A stretch of 64,000 nucleotides of DNA from positions 3,995 through 67,994 of the forward strand of contig JAMOBI010000006.1 in assembly GCA_039908105.1 (NCBI GenBank), in the 5' to 3' direction. The first letter of the stretch is position 1. The number at the start of each line of letters is the position of its first letter. The notes beneath the pieces were generated by a model that saw only the letters and a program-made list of their open reading frames with translations, did no database searches and had not been told where the DNA came from. Source of the stretch: Magnetaquiglobus sp039908105. GTDB taxonomy: Bacteria; Pseudomonadota; Magnetococcia; Magnetococcales; Magnetaquicoccaceae. Of this stretch, positions 26,738 through 37,214 are shown piece after piece. The position numbers and the translations under genes are program-made.

Positions 26738-27352
26738 TCAGTCACTCCCCCTTCCACCCAACCGCACGCGAATCGCCTCCTCCTGATCCAGCTCCTCCAG
26801 ACGAATCTCCATTTCGTGGATCGCCTCATCCAACTCCGGCAGGATGACATCCTCCAGGGCGCGCGCGCGCCGCTCGCTGCGTTGATATTCGGCCAGCAAA
26901 CGATGCAGGTTGCCGGACAGCGCCGCCAGACGGGCGGAGAGTTCCAATAGCAACCGCAACTGCTCCGCGCAGCGCCGTACGACCGCTGTGACCGCACCCC
27001 CCTCCACCCCGCCCGGTCCCAACGCCAGCTGCACCTCATCCACCAGCGGCACGCCGAAGAATCCCCGCACTTGCCGTTCGATACGCGCCGCCTCGCGCTC
27101 TTTTGCCGGCACCAGCTGCAAGCCGTGCAGCCCGTGCACCCCCACCACCTCCGCCAATGCCGCCACCGTCAGCCGGTGCCGCTCGGTCAGCTCGGCTTGC
27201 AGGCTGCGATAGGCCTCGAACTGCCGCAGGATCTCGGCAGCCAGCAACAACCGTTTTTCATCCAGAAACCGGTACCCCTCGCGCATCACCAGCCGCTCAT
27301 CACGGCTCTCCAACAACGCGCTGCGGGTCGGGGTGATCTCCATCTCAATCAA
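26738..27352 (-). CDS. ntpD: V/A-type ATPase subunit D (central stalk)
   Basis: This 204-residue helical protein has the subunit D signature near the N-terminus (ITPTRSALLESRDERL) followed by long amphipathic helices (LEDVILPELDEAIHEMEIRLEELDQEE). Subunit D is the central rotor shaft that couples catalysis in A3B3 to the membrane ring. It is the last gene of the operon and its start overlaps the B-subunit stop by 4 nt. Length is typical of the family (about 200-220). Confidence 0.9.
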   Translation of the reverse strand: MIEMEITPTRSALLESRDERLVMREGYRFLDEKRLLLAAEILRQFEAYRSLQAELTERHRLTVAALAEVVGVHGLHGLQLVPAKEREAARIERQVRGFFGVPLVDEVQLALGPGGVEGGAVTAVVRRCAEQLRLLLELSARLAALSGNLHRLLAEYQRSERRARALEDVILPELDEAIHEMEIRLEELDQEEAIRVRLGGRGSD

Positions 27353-28739
27353 TCGTCCGTGCGCAGGTAACGACGAATCTGCTCATCGGACAGACGCGTC
27401 AATTCGCTCTCCGGCAGGATCTTCAACAGCTCCCAGCCGATCGCCATGCTCTCCTCCAGCGTGCGCGCCCCTTCGGGTTGGGCGATGAAACGGCGCTCGA
27501 ACCCCTGGCCGAACTCCAAAAAGAGCCGATCGATCGGCGTCAACCCCTCGGCACCGACCACCCCGGCCAGCAACCGCACCCCCATGGTGCGGGCATAGGC
27601 GGCATACAGCTGATTGGCCAGCGCCGGATGGTCGGCATGGGTGAACCCCGCGCCGATCCCATCCTTCATCAAGCGTGACAGACTCGGCAGCACACCGATC
27701 GGTGGATGGATCCCGGCGCGATCGAGCTTGCGATCCAGAGTGATTTGACCCTCGGTGATGTAGCCGGTCAGATCCGGGATCGGATGGGTGATGTCATCAG
27801 CGGGCATGGTCAGAATCGGAATCTGGGTCACCGATCCGGGACGCCCGTGGATCCGTCCGGCGCGCTCGTAGAGGGTCGCCAGATCCGAATACATGTACCC
27901 CGGATACCCCTTGCGGCTGGGAATCTCGCCGTGGCTGGCCGATACCTCGCGCAACGCCTCGCAGTAGTTGGTCATGTCGGTGATGATCACCAGTACATGC
28001 CGCCCTTCGTGATGGGCCAGATATTCGGCAGCGGTCAGGGCGAAACGGGGGGTGAGCAGTCGCTGGGCGCTCGAATCCGAGGCCAGATTCAAGAAGAGTG
28101 CGGTATGTCCGAGTGCCCCCCCCTCCTCAAGCGCTTGACGGAACGCCTCGGCCTGGTCATAGGGTACGCCGATGCCGGCAAAGACGATGGCAAAGGGTGC
28201 GGCCTCCCCGGAGCGCAACCGGGCGTGCAGGGCGATCTCGACCGCCAGACGGTTGTGCGGCAGACCGCCGCCGGAGAAGATCGGCAGCTTTTGACCGCGC
28301 ACCAGGCTGTCCAGGGTGTCGATCGCTGAAATGCCGGTTTCGATGAAATCCTCGGGCTTGGCACGCCGTAGAGGGTTGATGATCGCCCCATCGATCGGCA
28401 CCTTGACCACGGCTGGCACCGGTGGTCCACCGTCGATCACCCGTCCGACCCCATCGAACACCCGTCCCAGAATCCCCGGTCCCAACGAGAAGGTGATCGG
28501 CTCGCCGATCAGCCGGATACGTGTGCCGGCCATCGAGAGCCCGGAAGTGGACTCCAGCGTTTCAATGGTCATGAACGACTCATCGAGTGCTGCCACCCGT
28601 CCCAAGCGGACCCGGCCATCCACGCCGATCACCTCGACCGCATCATTCAGCCCCACCTCCACCTTGCGCTGCACGAAGACCAGCGGCCCCTCGATGCGCG
28701 TCACCGCCTCCTCCAGATAAAGATCCCCCAGCATCCGGG

Positions 28740-28743
<4 letters not shown>
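27349..28743 (-). CDS. ntpB: V/A-type ATPase subunit B (non-catalytic)
   Basis: With the start at 28743 the protein has 464 residues, the family norm. This ATG overlaps the subunit A stop as ATGA; the open frame extends further upstream but only as antisense-like sequence within subunit A. Typical motifs are VTRIEGPLVFV, LGPGILGRVFDGVGR, ISAIDTLDSLVRGQKLPIFSG and SSDSSAQRLLTPR. There is no true Walker A, as expected for the non-catalytic nucleotide-binding subunit. It alternates with subunit A in the hexameric head. Confidence 0.95.
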
Positions 28744-30505
<1,762 letters not shown>

Positions 30506-30509
<4 letters not shown>

Positions 30510-31117
30510 CCCGCCTCCCCTCCGATCTGCATCCACGCCAACAGTTGCGCATCGATCTTAAGCCCATCGGTCAGCAATCCCGCGATACCCCCATCGATCC
30601 ATGCCCCACCACAACCAATCCGGATCCCGGCAGTCAGCGTTGCATCCGCACGCCCAACCCACCGTTGAACGCCTGCGGCCCGCAAGCGCTCATCCAGAAA
30701 GGCCAAATCCCCTTCTGCAAGCTCCAGCGGATGCACCAACTCCCAATCATCCGCCGGGAATAATCCCCTGGCCCGTTCGATACAGGCGGCAAGCCACACA
30801 CATCGGGCTGCCGGATCCTGCCATCGTGCCAGCAACGCATCCTCCAGAAGCTTTCGTTCCTGCTCCAGACGGCGTCCGACCACGCGCATCCGGTGATTGC
30901 GCCGCTCGATCTCAACCCTTACCCGTGCACCCAATAAAGCCTGATCGCGCACCCGGCGCTCACGCGCCACCATCTCTTGGACCCGTACACGCGCCTTGCC
31001 ATGCGCCTCGGCCAGCAAACGCGCCGCCTCGCGCCGTGCTGCACCCAGAATCTTCTCCCGCTCCTCGATCCGCCGCGCTTCGATGAAGGTTAGCATCTCC
31101 TCCAACGTCTTGTTCAT
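30506..31117 (-). CDS. ntpE: V/A-type ATPase subunit E (peripheral stalk)
   Basis: This 203-residue protein has an N-terminal charged helix (EEMLTFIEARRIEEREKILG, then REAARLLAEAHGKARVRV) that would pair with the G/H subunit. The C-terminal globular part ends in GIRIGCGGAWIDGGIAGLL, a pattern typical of subunit E. It forms the stator stalk that holds A3B3 against rotation. Both ends overlap neighbouring genes by 4 nt, indicating tight translational coupling. Confidence 0.82.
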
Positions 31118-31413
31118 GAGGCCATCCCCAACCGTGCGCGGATAATGCCTGCCAGATCCGGCGGCATCACCCGACCGGTCGCATCGGGTACCACCAGGGT
31201 CAGGGGGTGTATCGAGGTTGAAAACCGCTCCATCAGGCTTTTGGAAATCAGACGAGCAGATGAAGCGGAGAGCAGCAGCAGTTCGCAGCTGCCAGCCAGC
31301 GCCTCACCCACGATCCGCTCTTCCTGACCGGATGGCGGGATCGACACACGCACGCCGATCAGACGCCACGCCGCTGCACTCACCTCATCACCGATAAAGA
31401 GGATCGCAGCCAT
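31114..31413 (-). CDS. ntpF: V/A-type ATPase subunit F
   Basis: This 99-residue protein has the Rossmann-like start ILFIGDEVSAAAWRLIGVRV, which matches subunit F (usually IGDEDTVLGFRLAGV). Near the end the segment PLTLVVPDATGR precedes a charged helix. Subunit F binds subunit D at the central stalk. The stop is joined to subunit E by a 4-nt overlap and the start directly abuts the c-subunit stop. Confidence 0.82.
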   Translation of the reverse strand: MAAILFIGDEVSAAAWRLIGVRVSIPPSGQEERIVGEALAGSCELLLLSASSARLISKSLMERFSTSIHPLTLVVPDATGRVMPPDLAGIIRARLGMAS

Positions 31414-31776
31414 TCAACCGAGTCGATTCAAAATCAGAATCGAGACGATCAGGCCGTAAATGGCGATCCCCTCGGCCAGACCGACCAGGATCAACATGCG
31501 GCCCAAAAGCTCCGGTTTCTCGGTGATGGCCCCGATGGCGGCAGCCCCGACATTGGCCACTGCATAGCCCGCTGCCAGAGCGGAAATCCCGGTCGCCAAA
31601 GCCGCGGCCAGATAGCCCATGCCCGGCTCCAGTGCCGCCCCACCGGCGGGCGTTGCTCCGGCAGTACCTCCTCCTCCGGCCACGGCGGGTGTGGCAAACA
31701 GGGCCAGGCTGGCACCCACGGCCAGCACGGCGCTAAACAGGGTCAGGGCAATGGCGATCTTGGCGCGTGGCGACAT
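31414..31776 (-). CDS. ntpK: V/A-type ATPase membrane rotor subunit K (c-type proteolipid)
   Basis: Start at ATG 31776 with AAGGAG 6 nt before it gives 120 residues. A first hydrophobic segment (IALTLFSAVLAVGASLALFATPAVA) looks like a signal peptide or an extra helix. Two rotor helices follow: GYLAAALATGISALAAGYAV and LILVGLAEGIAIYGLIVSIL. The ion-binding carboxylate is the Glu in GLAEGIAIYG. The first helix lacks the glutamine that marks sodium-binding c-subunits, which favours protons (inference). A Gly/Ala-rich linker separates the leader from the rotor helices. Confidence 0.85.
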   Translation of the reverse strand: MSPRAKIAIALTLFSAVLAVGASLALFATPAVAGGGGTAGATPAGGAALEPGMGYLAAALATGISALAAGYAVANVGAAAIGAITEKPELLGRMLILVGLAEGIAIYGLIVSILILNRLG

Positions 31777-31824
31777 GGCCGCTCCTTCAAGGGTTCCAAG
31801 TTTCAAGAATGAGATCACAACCGC

Positions 31825-33651
31825 TCAATCCGGCGGTGGCAGGGGACGAAATGGTCGCCCGTCACCAACCAGAAAGCGGACAAAAAACTCAAAAAGCATC
31901 AACCGGGTGGTCTGTACCGAGACCACCAACCCCTCCAGGGTCAGAATCAGCAGATTGCCCAACAGCAGCACCACGCCCCCGGCCACCCCCCCACCGGCCA
32001 GCACAGCCAGGGTTACCACGGCGTGGGAGAGTCCGGCATGCGCCAGGGCAAACGCCCCAACACGCGCGAATGATACGGTATTCACCCCCAACTGGAGAGT
32101 CGTTTCGATCAGATGGGCCAGTCGTCCCGGCAGATTCCCGAGAGAATCCAAACCATTGCCGATCACGAACAACGCCAGACCCAGAACTCCCAGATCGTAG
32201 CCGATCGGGTGGAAAAAAGCGAGCAGCGCACCCGGATAAATGAGCATCACCCCGCCCTCATGCCGCCACCAGGCCGCGCCATGACCGGCCCAATGCGCCC
32301 CCAGGGCATGAAACCCTTTGCCAACCAGAATCAACGCCACCCCGAGGAACAAGGGGGCGGCCAGCACATGCAAAGGGTGGGCGGTCGGATGAAGCCATAA
32401 AGCGGGAATGATCGCCTCGGAACAGAACAGGCTCCCGAACAAAATACCGAAAAAAATCGCCGATACCCCGCCGGTCATCAACAGCCAGGCAGAAGAGAGC
32501 CGGTGACGCAGCGCATACCCCACGCCTGCCAAAACCGCGCCCTGGCCGACATCGCCGAACATGTAGCCAAAGAGCAGCGGCACCACGATGGCCAACAACC
32601 GGCTCGGATCGACCTCATCACGATTCGGCATGCCCAACAGTTTCGGGAAGATTTCAAAGGGTCTGGCCCACCAGGGATTGACCAGCGTGAGCGGCGGACT
32701 GCCCGGTCCATCCCCGCCGAACGAGGCCAAGCCCCGCACCCCGGCCCGTTTGAGATGGGCGTTCAAGGTCACTGCATCCACGCCGGGCGCCACCCACCCC
32801 TCGAAACGCTGGAGTGCAGCACCGGAGGCCACCGTGCGCACGGCGTTGAAATACCATTTCAGATGATGCACGGCATGGATCCAGTCAGCCACCCGGTGAC
32901 GCACACCGATCGCCAACAGACGCTCGCGGATCTCATCGATCCAGACGGTATAGAGCCGCAAATGGCGTCGTGCCTTCTCGGCCATTTCGGCCCCGCAACA
33001 GTTGGCCCACTCCGGCAGGCTCAGGGGACGCCCCTGCACTCCACTGACCGCCTCACCCAAAGCGGCCAACGACTCCGCGCGTCCCACGGCCAGAAGAAAT
33101 GCATACCCTGGACCGGTCACGATGCGCATCAACAGATCGGGAACGTACAGTCGGGCATTGGCTGCCTCCAATGGCAGCAGAAACACCTCACCGCGCACGC
33201 TCAAGCTCTCCTCGTCGTTCTTGGCGAACAGATCCAACGGCAAACCCCCGGCGCCCAAAGCCTCGGCCAACTCCAACAGCCGCAATCCATCCGCCTCGCG
33301 GGCCCGCTGCTCGTGCTCCAGTTGAATCAGCGGTTCAGCCTCCTCCCGCCACGCCTCGAGCGCACTCAACGCCTGATCGAGTACCACCAGCGGCGCGGCA
33401 TGTGCCTCCAGGCGTTCGCCCTCCTCCGGGGTGTGCACCACCTCCGGCCACCAGAGACGGAAACGCTCGGCCAACAGATCGAATTGTCGCAACCGGGCGA
33501 GAATCTCGGGGGTCAGCACCCGCGTGGCATCACCCGGCAGGTTTTCCGGCTCCACCGGCGCATGCCGCGCCAATGTTTCAAGCCCCAAGGGGAGATCATC
33601 ATCAACGGTTACCAGCCGCATCCAACGGGCCTCTTGCGGACGGGCGATCAT
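31825..33651 (-). CDS. ntpI: V/A-type ATPase subunit I (a-type stator, ion channel half)
   Basis: This 608-residue protein has a soluble N-terminal half (about residues 1-320) with coiled coils and a membrane C-terminal half with seven or eight hydrophobic helices (for example LLAIVVPLLFGYMFGDVGQG and LIYPGALLAFFHPIGYDLG). The FGYMFGDVGQG motif is the hallmark of the family. A helix with an Arg in GNGLDSLGNLPGRLAHLIE is in the expected place for the conserved ion-gating Arg. The start at 33651 overlaps the preceding gene's stop (ATGA). Confidence 0.92.
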   Translation of the reverse strand: MIARPQEARWMRLVTVDDDLPLGLETLARHAPVEPENLPGDATRVLTPEILARLRQFDLLAERFRLWWPEVVHTPEEGERLEAHAAPLVVLDQALSALEAWREEAEPLIQLEHEQRAREADGLRLLELAEALGAGGLPLDLFAKNDEESLSVRGEVFLLPLEAANARLYVPDLLMRIVTGPGYAFLLAVGRAESLAALGEAVSGVQGRPLSLPEWANCCGAEMAEKARRHLRLYTVWIDEIRERLLAIGVRHRVADWIHAVHHLKWYFNAVRTVASGAALQRFEGWVAPGVDAVTLNAHLKRAGVRGLASFGGDGPGSPPLTLVNPWWARPFEIFPKLLGMPNRDEVDPSRLLAIVVPLLFGYMFGDVGQGAVLAGVGYALRHRLSSAWLLMTGGVSAIFFGILFGSLFCSEAIIPALWLHPTAHPLHVLAAPLFLGVALILVGKGFHALGAHWAGHGAAWWRHEGGVMLIYPGALLAFFHPIGYDLGVLGLALFVIGNGLDSLGNLPGRLAHLIETTLQLGVNTVSFARVGAFALAHAGLSHAVVTLAVLAGGGVAGGVVLLLGNLLILTLEGLVVSVQTTRLMLFEFFVRFLVGDGRPFRPLPPPD

Positions 33652-34352
33652 GCGGCCTGCTCCTTGTGTACGAACAGCGCACGCCGGCACAATTCACCTC
33701 GCAGGCGCAACAACTCCAGACCGGTCAAACCCAAGTGGACGAATAACGCCCCGGGTTGCAACGCCAACCGTCGAAAGCGCAAACCCAGCTCCGCGCGCAG
33801 TTCGGCCCAGAGGGTCCAGCTCTCCGGCGCATCGTGGTCGTGCAATCTGCTCCGATAGAGCTCCAACAGCTCGACCAACCCGGTCAATGCGCGCCTGGCC
33901 TCTGCCTCCGGGGGCCACAACGCCTGCCACCGTGCCACCCACCCGGCGAACGGATCCTCCGACTGGCCAAGCCCCAATCGTTCCAACCCTTCGAGCCGCT
34001 CAAACCACGGATAATCCGCCCCCATGCGTCCTCTCCGCCAGGCAGCCACCCCCAGATCCGGCAGCACCGCCAGCCACAACACCGCCGCACGCCAGGCCTT
34101 GGGCGTCCACGCCGCGACCATGCCGACCTGACGGATCCAAACCATCCGCATCCGCTCTTCCAGATGATGCGCATCGGCAAAGGGATCCACCCCCTCCAGC
34201 CACCCCAGCAACGCGGTCTCGCGCCCCCGTGAGATGAACGCTTCCAGCGAATCGACCGCAACGAGGCGATTCCACTGGGCGGGCGTCAGCCGCTCGGCGT
34301 GTCGGGCCTGCAAGCGGGCTTGCAAGCGCGCCCATCCGGGAGTGCTCATCAT
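33648..34352 (-). CDS. ntpC: Probable V/A-type ATPase subunit C (AC39-like), divergent and short
   Basis: This 234-residue helical protein has Trp/Leu/Arg-rich segments (PKAWRAAVLWLAVLPDLGVA). I could not recognise a strong motif, but subunit C is otherwise missing and its place between the stalk subunit G and subunit I is usual for this protein. Subunit C normally has about 320-350 residues, so this copy is short. Two adjacent ATGs (34352 and 34349) can serve as start. A 23-bp tandem duplication just upstream has separated it from the preceding gene. Confidence 0.6.
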   Translation of the reverse strand: MMSTPGWARLQARLQARHAERLTPAQWNRLVAVDSLEAFISRGRETALLGWLEGVDPFADAHHLEERMRMVWIRQVGMVAAWTPKAWRAAVLWLAVLPDLGVAAWRRGRMGADYPWFERLEGLERLGLGQSEDPFAGWVARWQALWPPEAEARRALTGLVELLELYRSRLHDHDAPESWTLWAELRAELGLRFRRLALQPGALFVHLGLTGLELLRLRGELCRRALFVHKEQAA

Positions 34353-34354
34353 GT

Positions 34355-34400
34355 TTTCATCCCCCCGCCAGTCAACTTTTCATCCCCCCGCCAGTCAACT
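34355..34400. repeat. Perfect 23-bp tandem duplication at the G-C gene junction
   Basis: Two identical 23-bp units (34355-34377 and 34378-34400) lie head to tail across the end of the stalk-subunit gene. Because 23 is not a multiple of three, the frame hits TGA in the second unit read. Removing one unit would restore an ATGA overlap with the next start, as at most other junctions of this operon. Confidence 0.92.
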
Positions 34401-34740
34401 GTACGGCAAGACGACGTGCCGCCTCGCCGACCTCGGCCAATCCGATTGTCTCGACCGCCTCCCCCTCTTCCCCGTCGAACAGGGCAGCCCGACGCTGGTG
34501 ACGCCCCATGGACTCAAGCATGCGACGCAACGTCTTGGCGCGCTCCTTTTGAATCATGGCCATGCGTCGATCGGCACGCGCCTCGATGGCTGCCGCCTCA
34601 CGTCGCGCCAACAGCACGATCTCCTCGGCCTGCGCACGACTCTCGGCCACACTCAAAGCCGCCAGACGATCGGCCTCCAGCGCACGCCGCATCGCCTCAT
34701 CGAGCAGCTTTTCCGGATCGTTTTCCGCGTCGTTGGTCAT
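34372..34740 (-). CDS. ntpG: V/A-type ATPase subunit G/H (peripheral stalk)
   Basis: This product of about 122 residues (start ATG 34740) is one long charged helix (RRALEADRLAALSVAESRAQ and IEARADRRMAMIQKERAK), as expected for the stalk partner of subunit E. There is no clear ribosome-binding site at 34740. A TTG at 34794 in the same frame would add 18 residues. It is the first gene of the nine-gene operon. The C-terminus (QLTGGGMKS) is dictated by the 23-bp duplication. Confidence 0.72.
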   Translation of the reverse strand: MTNDAENDPEKLLDEAMRRALEADRLAALSVAESRAQAEEIVLLARREAAAIEARADRRMAMIQKERAKTLRRMLESMGRHQRRAALFDGEEGEAVETIGLAEVGEAARRLAVQLTGGGMKS

Positions 34741-34950
34741 TGCGCTTACACACCATTGATGAACAATACCGACTGAATCCCTCACCCCATCCAATGATCA
34801 TGATAGCAAAAAAACTCTTGCCATCCAATTGTTTCAACCCCTTTATAGACGATTCTTCCGTGCATCCATGCGGACATAGGTTTATAACGGACGATATATA
34901 CTGATTTTTCCGATTTTGCTGATCTTTCCGATCGATCCACTCCTTGCCCG
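34741..34950. promoter_or_regulatory. Divergent intergenic region between V-ATPase operon and ODP-GGDEF gene
   Basis: This AT-richer 210-nt stretch should carry both promoters. It contains an imperfect direct repeat of TTTCCGAT (around 34907-34933) that could be an operator. I could not assign -10 and -35 boxes with confidence. Confidence 0.4.
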
Positions 34951-36792
34951 ATGACACGAGTACTCCCGGTGCACGATTCAATCTCGAACCCACACCCCGA
35001 TCCCCGCTCACTCATCGCACCCGATCAACCGATCCGGATCGCTGATTCCATCTGGTGGGTCGGCTCCTTGATGGCTGACGACTCCTTTCAGTGCCATGTC
35101 TATTTGCTCGTCCACGGTGATCAATCGGTACTGATCGATCCGGGTTCGGTGCTGCTCTTTCCGATCGTGTTGGAGAAGATTCAAAAGATCATCTCGTTTG
35201 ATCAGATCCGCTATTTCGTCTGCCAGCATCAGGATCCGGATATCGCCGGCGTACTCCCGATCATCAACCTCATGTCCAACCGCCACCCCAAGGCCACGGT
35301 GGTCAGCCACTGGCGCATCAATGCCCTGTTGAAACACTACGCCCTCAACATGCCGATGCTCTGCGTGGAGGAGAACGGCTGGCAACTCGACCTGGGCGAG
35401 AGGGTCATAAAATTCATCTTCACCCCCTATCTGCACTCACCCGGCGCCTTCTGCAGCTTCGATGAAACCAGCGGCACACTCTTCTCCAGCGATCTGTTCG
35501 GCGGCTTCACCGAAACCCTGCATCTGTTCGCCCAGGACGAACGGGTGATGGAGGGGATCCGTTTCTTCCATGAACACTACATGCCCAGCCGTGAGATCCT
35601 GCTGCACGGCCTGTTCAAACTTGAGGCCCTGCCGATCAGACTCATCGCCCCGCAACACGGCAGTATTATCCCGGAACATTTGATCGCGTTCGTCTTCAAC
35701 CGCCTCAAGGAGCTCGACTGCGGTCTGTATCTCATCACCCACAGCTGCTCCAATGTCCATCGGCTGGTGCAGTTGAATGAGCTGTTGCGCAAATCCATGG
35801 AACGGATGGTCTTAAGCCGCGAATTCGCCGAAGTGGTGAACACGCTGCTCCAGTCCGCCATGCCGCTCTTGCCGATCAAAACCTTGCATTTTTATGGCCT
35901 GTTGCACGACCAGTGCATCCGCTTCGGACCCGAAACCCACTATCGCGGCGCCGTGGTGCAGCCACCGAAGGCCTTGCGCGAGCGGCTCGCTGTTCCGTTG
36001 TCCGAGTGGCGCCAGGAGGACGGCTCCATGCTCTATTCCCTGCCCGGCGAGCCATTCTCTCCAGACGCATCGGACCCGGAGGTGGTGCAGACCGTCATCA
36101 TTCCTCTGGTTGCGCCGGGCAAGGAAAAAGTCGATGGCTTGGCCACCCTGGAACTCTCTGCCGAACTATCGCTGGATGCCGAAACCCGGCACATCCTCGA
36201 ACAGCTCGGTCTGCCACTGGGGGTGGCACTGGAAAGAGAGATCATCTTTCATTCGCTCAACAAGGAGCGGGAGAAGTTCTATCAGATCTCCACCCGCGAC
36301 CAGCTCACCGGACTCTACACCCGATTTTACATGCGCGATGCCGTGGCGCGACTGTGTGATTTGCAGGATCGCGATCATCAGGCCGGGTTGGCCCTGGCAG
36401 CTTTCGACATCGACCATTTCAAACGGGTCAACGACACCTTCGGCCATGGCGAAGGGGACGTGGTGTTGAAAAAGGTGGCCAGCGTGCTGTTGGAGAGCGT
36501 GCGCGTCGAGGATGTGCCGGTGCGCATGGGCGGCGAGGAGTTCGTCTTGTTCCTGATCGGCGGGGATCGCATCGGTTTGTCCGGCATCACCGAACGGATC
36601 CTCGAACGGGTGCGTGCGATGACCTTCACCGGGGTGATGGCCAACGAAAAGGTGACCATCAGCTGCGGTTTGGCATTCCGGCAGAAATGGGAACCGTTGG
36701 ATACCTTCATGCAACGCGCCGACATGGCGCTTTATACCGCCAAACGCAGCGGACGCAATCGCGTCTGTTTGGCCGAAGATCCGTTGACATAA
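34951..36792 (+). CDS. Diguanylate cyclase with N-terminal diiron metallo-beta-lactamase (ODP/FDP-like) sensor domain
   Basis: This is a 613-residue protein. Residues about 30-250 form a metallo-beta-lactamase fold with the flavodiiron-type ligand set: His93-x-Asp95-x-Asp97 (CQHQDPDIAG), His162 (PYLHSPG), Asp181 (FSSDLFGG) and His236 (APQHGSI). This resembles ODP oxygen-binding diiron proteins more than hydrolases. A GAF-like region (about 290-440) comes next, then a GGDEF domain with active site GGEEF (527-531) and an intact I-site RVED (518-521). It should make c-di-GMP under control of oxygen or a related ligand bound at the iron site. No flavodoxin domain is present. It is divergent from the V-ATPase operon. 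Confidence 0.88.
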   Translation: MTRVLPVHDSISNPHPDPRSLIAPDQPIRIADSIWWVGSLMADDSFQCHVYLLVHGDQSVLIDPGSVLLFPIVLEKIQKIISFDQIRYFVCQHQDPDIAGVLPIINLMSNRHPKATVVSHWRINALLKHYALNMPMLCVEENGWQLDLGERVIKFIFTPYLHSPGAFCSFDETSGTLFSSDLFGGFTETLHLFAQDERVMEGIRFFHEHYMPSREILLHGLFKLEALPIRLIAPQHGSIIPEHLIAFVFNRLKELDCGLYLITHSCSNVHRLVQLNELLRKSMERMVLSREFAEVVNTLLQSAMPLLPIKTLHFYGLLHDQCIRFGPETHYRGAVVQPPKALRERLAVPLSEWRQEDGSMLYSLPGEPFSPDASDPEVVQTVIIPLVAPGKEKVDGLATLELSAELSLDAETRHILEQLGLPLGVALEREIIFHSLNKEREKFYQISTRDQLTGLYTRFYMRDAVARLCDLQDRDHQAGLALAAFDIDHFKRVNDTFGHGEGDVVLKKVASVLLESVRVEDVPVRMGGEEFVLFLIGGDRIGLSGITERILERVRAMTFTGVMANEKVTISCGLAFRQKWEPLDTFMQRADMALYTAKRSGRNRVCLAEDPLT

Positions 36793-36801
36793 TATCTTTT
36801 C

Positions 36802-37012
36802 CGCTCATGTTGCAAATTGTGTGATCGGTTGATTATTGAAACTTAAAACGGCATTCTCGTGTGAACCAGAACTCGCGAGGTGATGCCGTGGTGTCAGCAC
36901 GGTTTACCTCCAGCAGTACGTGGCCATGCACGAATGGGCGCATAACCTAAAGAAAGTGACGCTGGAATTCCTCAGAATCTTATGCGGCGTCACACGATTT
37001 GCAACATGAGCG
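36802..37012. mobile_element. 211-bp element with 23-bp terminal inverted repeats (MITE-like or IS remnant)
   Basis: The ends 36802-36824 and 36990-37012 are inverted copies differing at one position. Near the right end, an open plus-strand segment (QQYVAMHEWAHNLKKVTLE) runs to a TGA inside the repeat, which could be the tail of a lost transposase. No target duplication is obvious. It lies between the diguanylate cyclase gene and maeB; the rest of the gap (37013-37214) holds nothing recognisable apart from the probable maeB promoter. Confidence 0.6.
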
Positions 37013-37214
37013 CCGATACAAATCCATGCCGGGTGCTGTTTGGCCAAGGATCCCGCGGAATAATCGGTCGTTTTTCCGCCCTGCCTTGACGCTCTTTCCG
37101 ACCCTGTATCATCATCCAGGGGTCAATCGACCAATCAATAAACTCATAACCGCCGGTTGATTCGTCAACCCCGCACCAGACAACCCGGTTTATCCGGCAG
37201 GGAAGCTTGATTCC

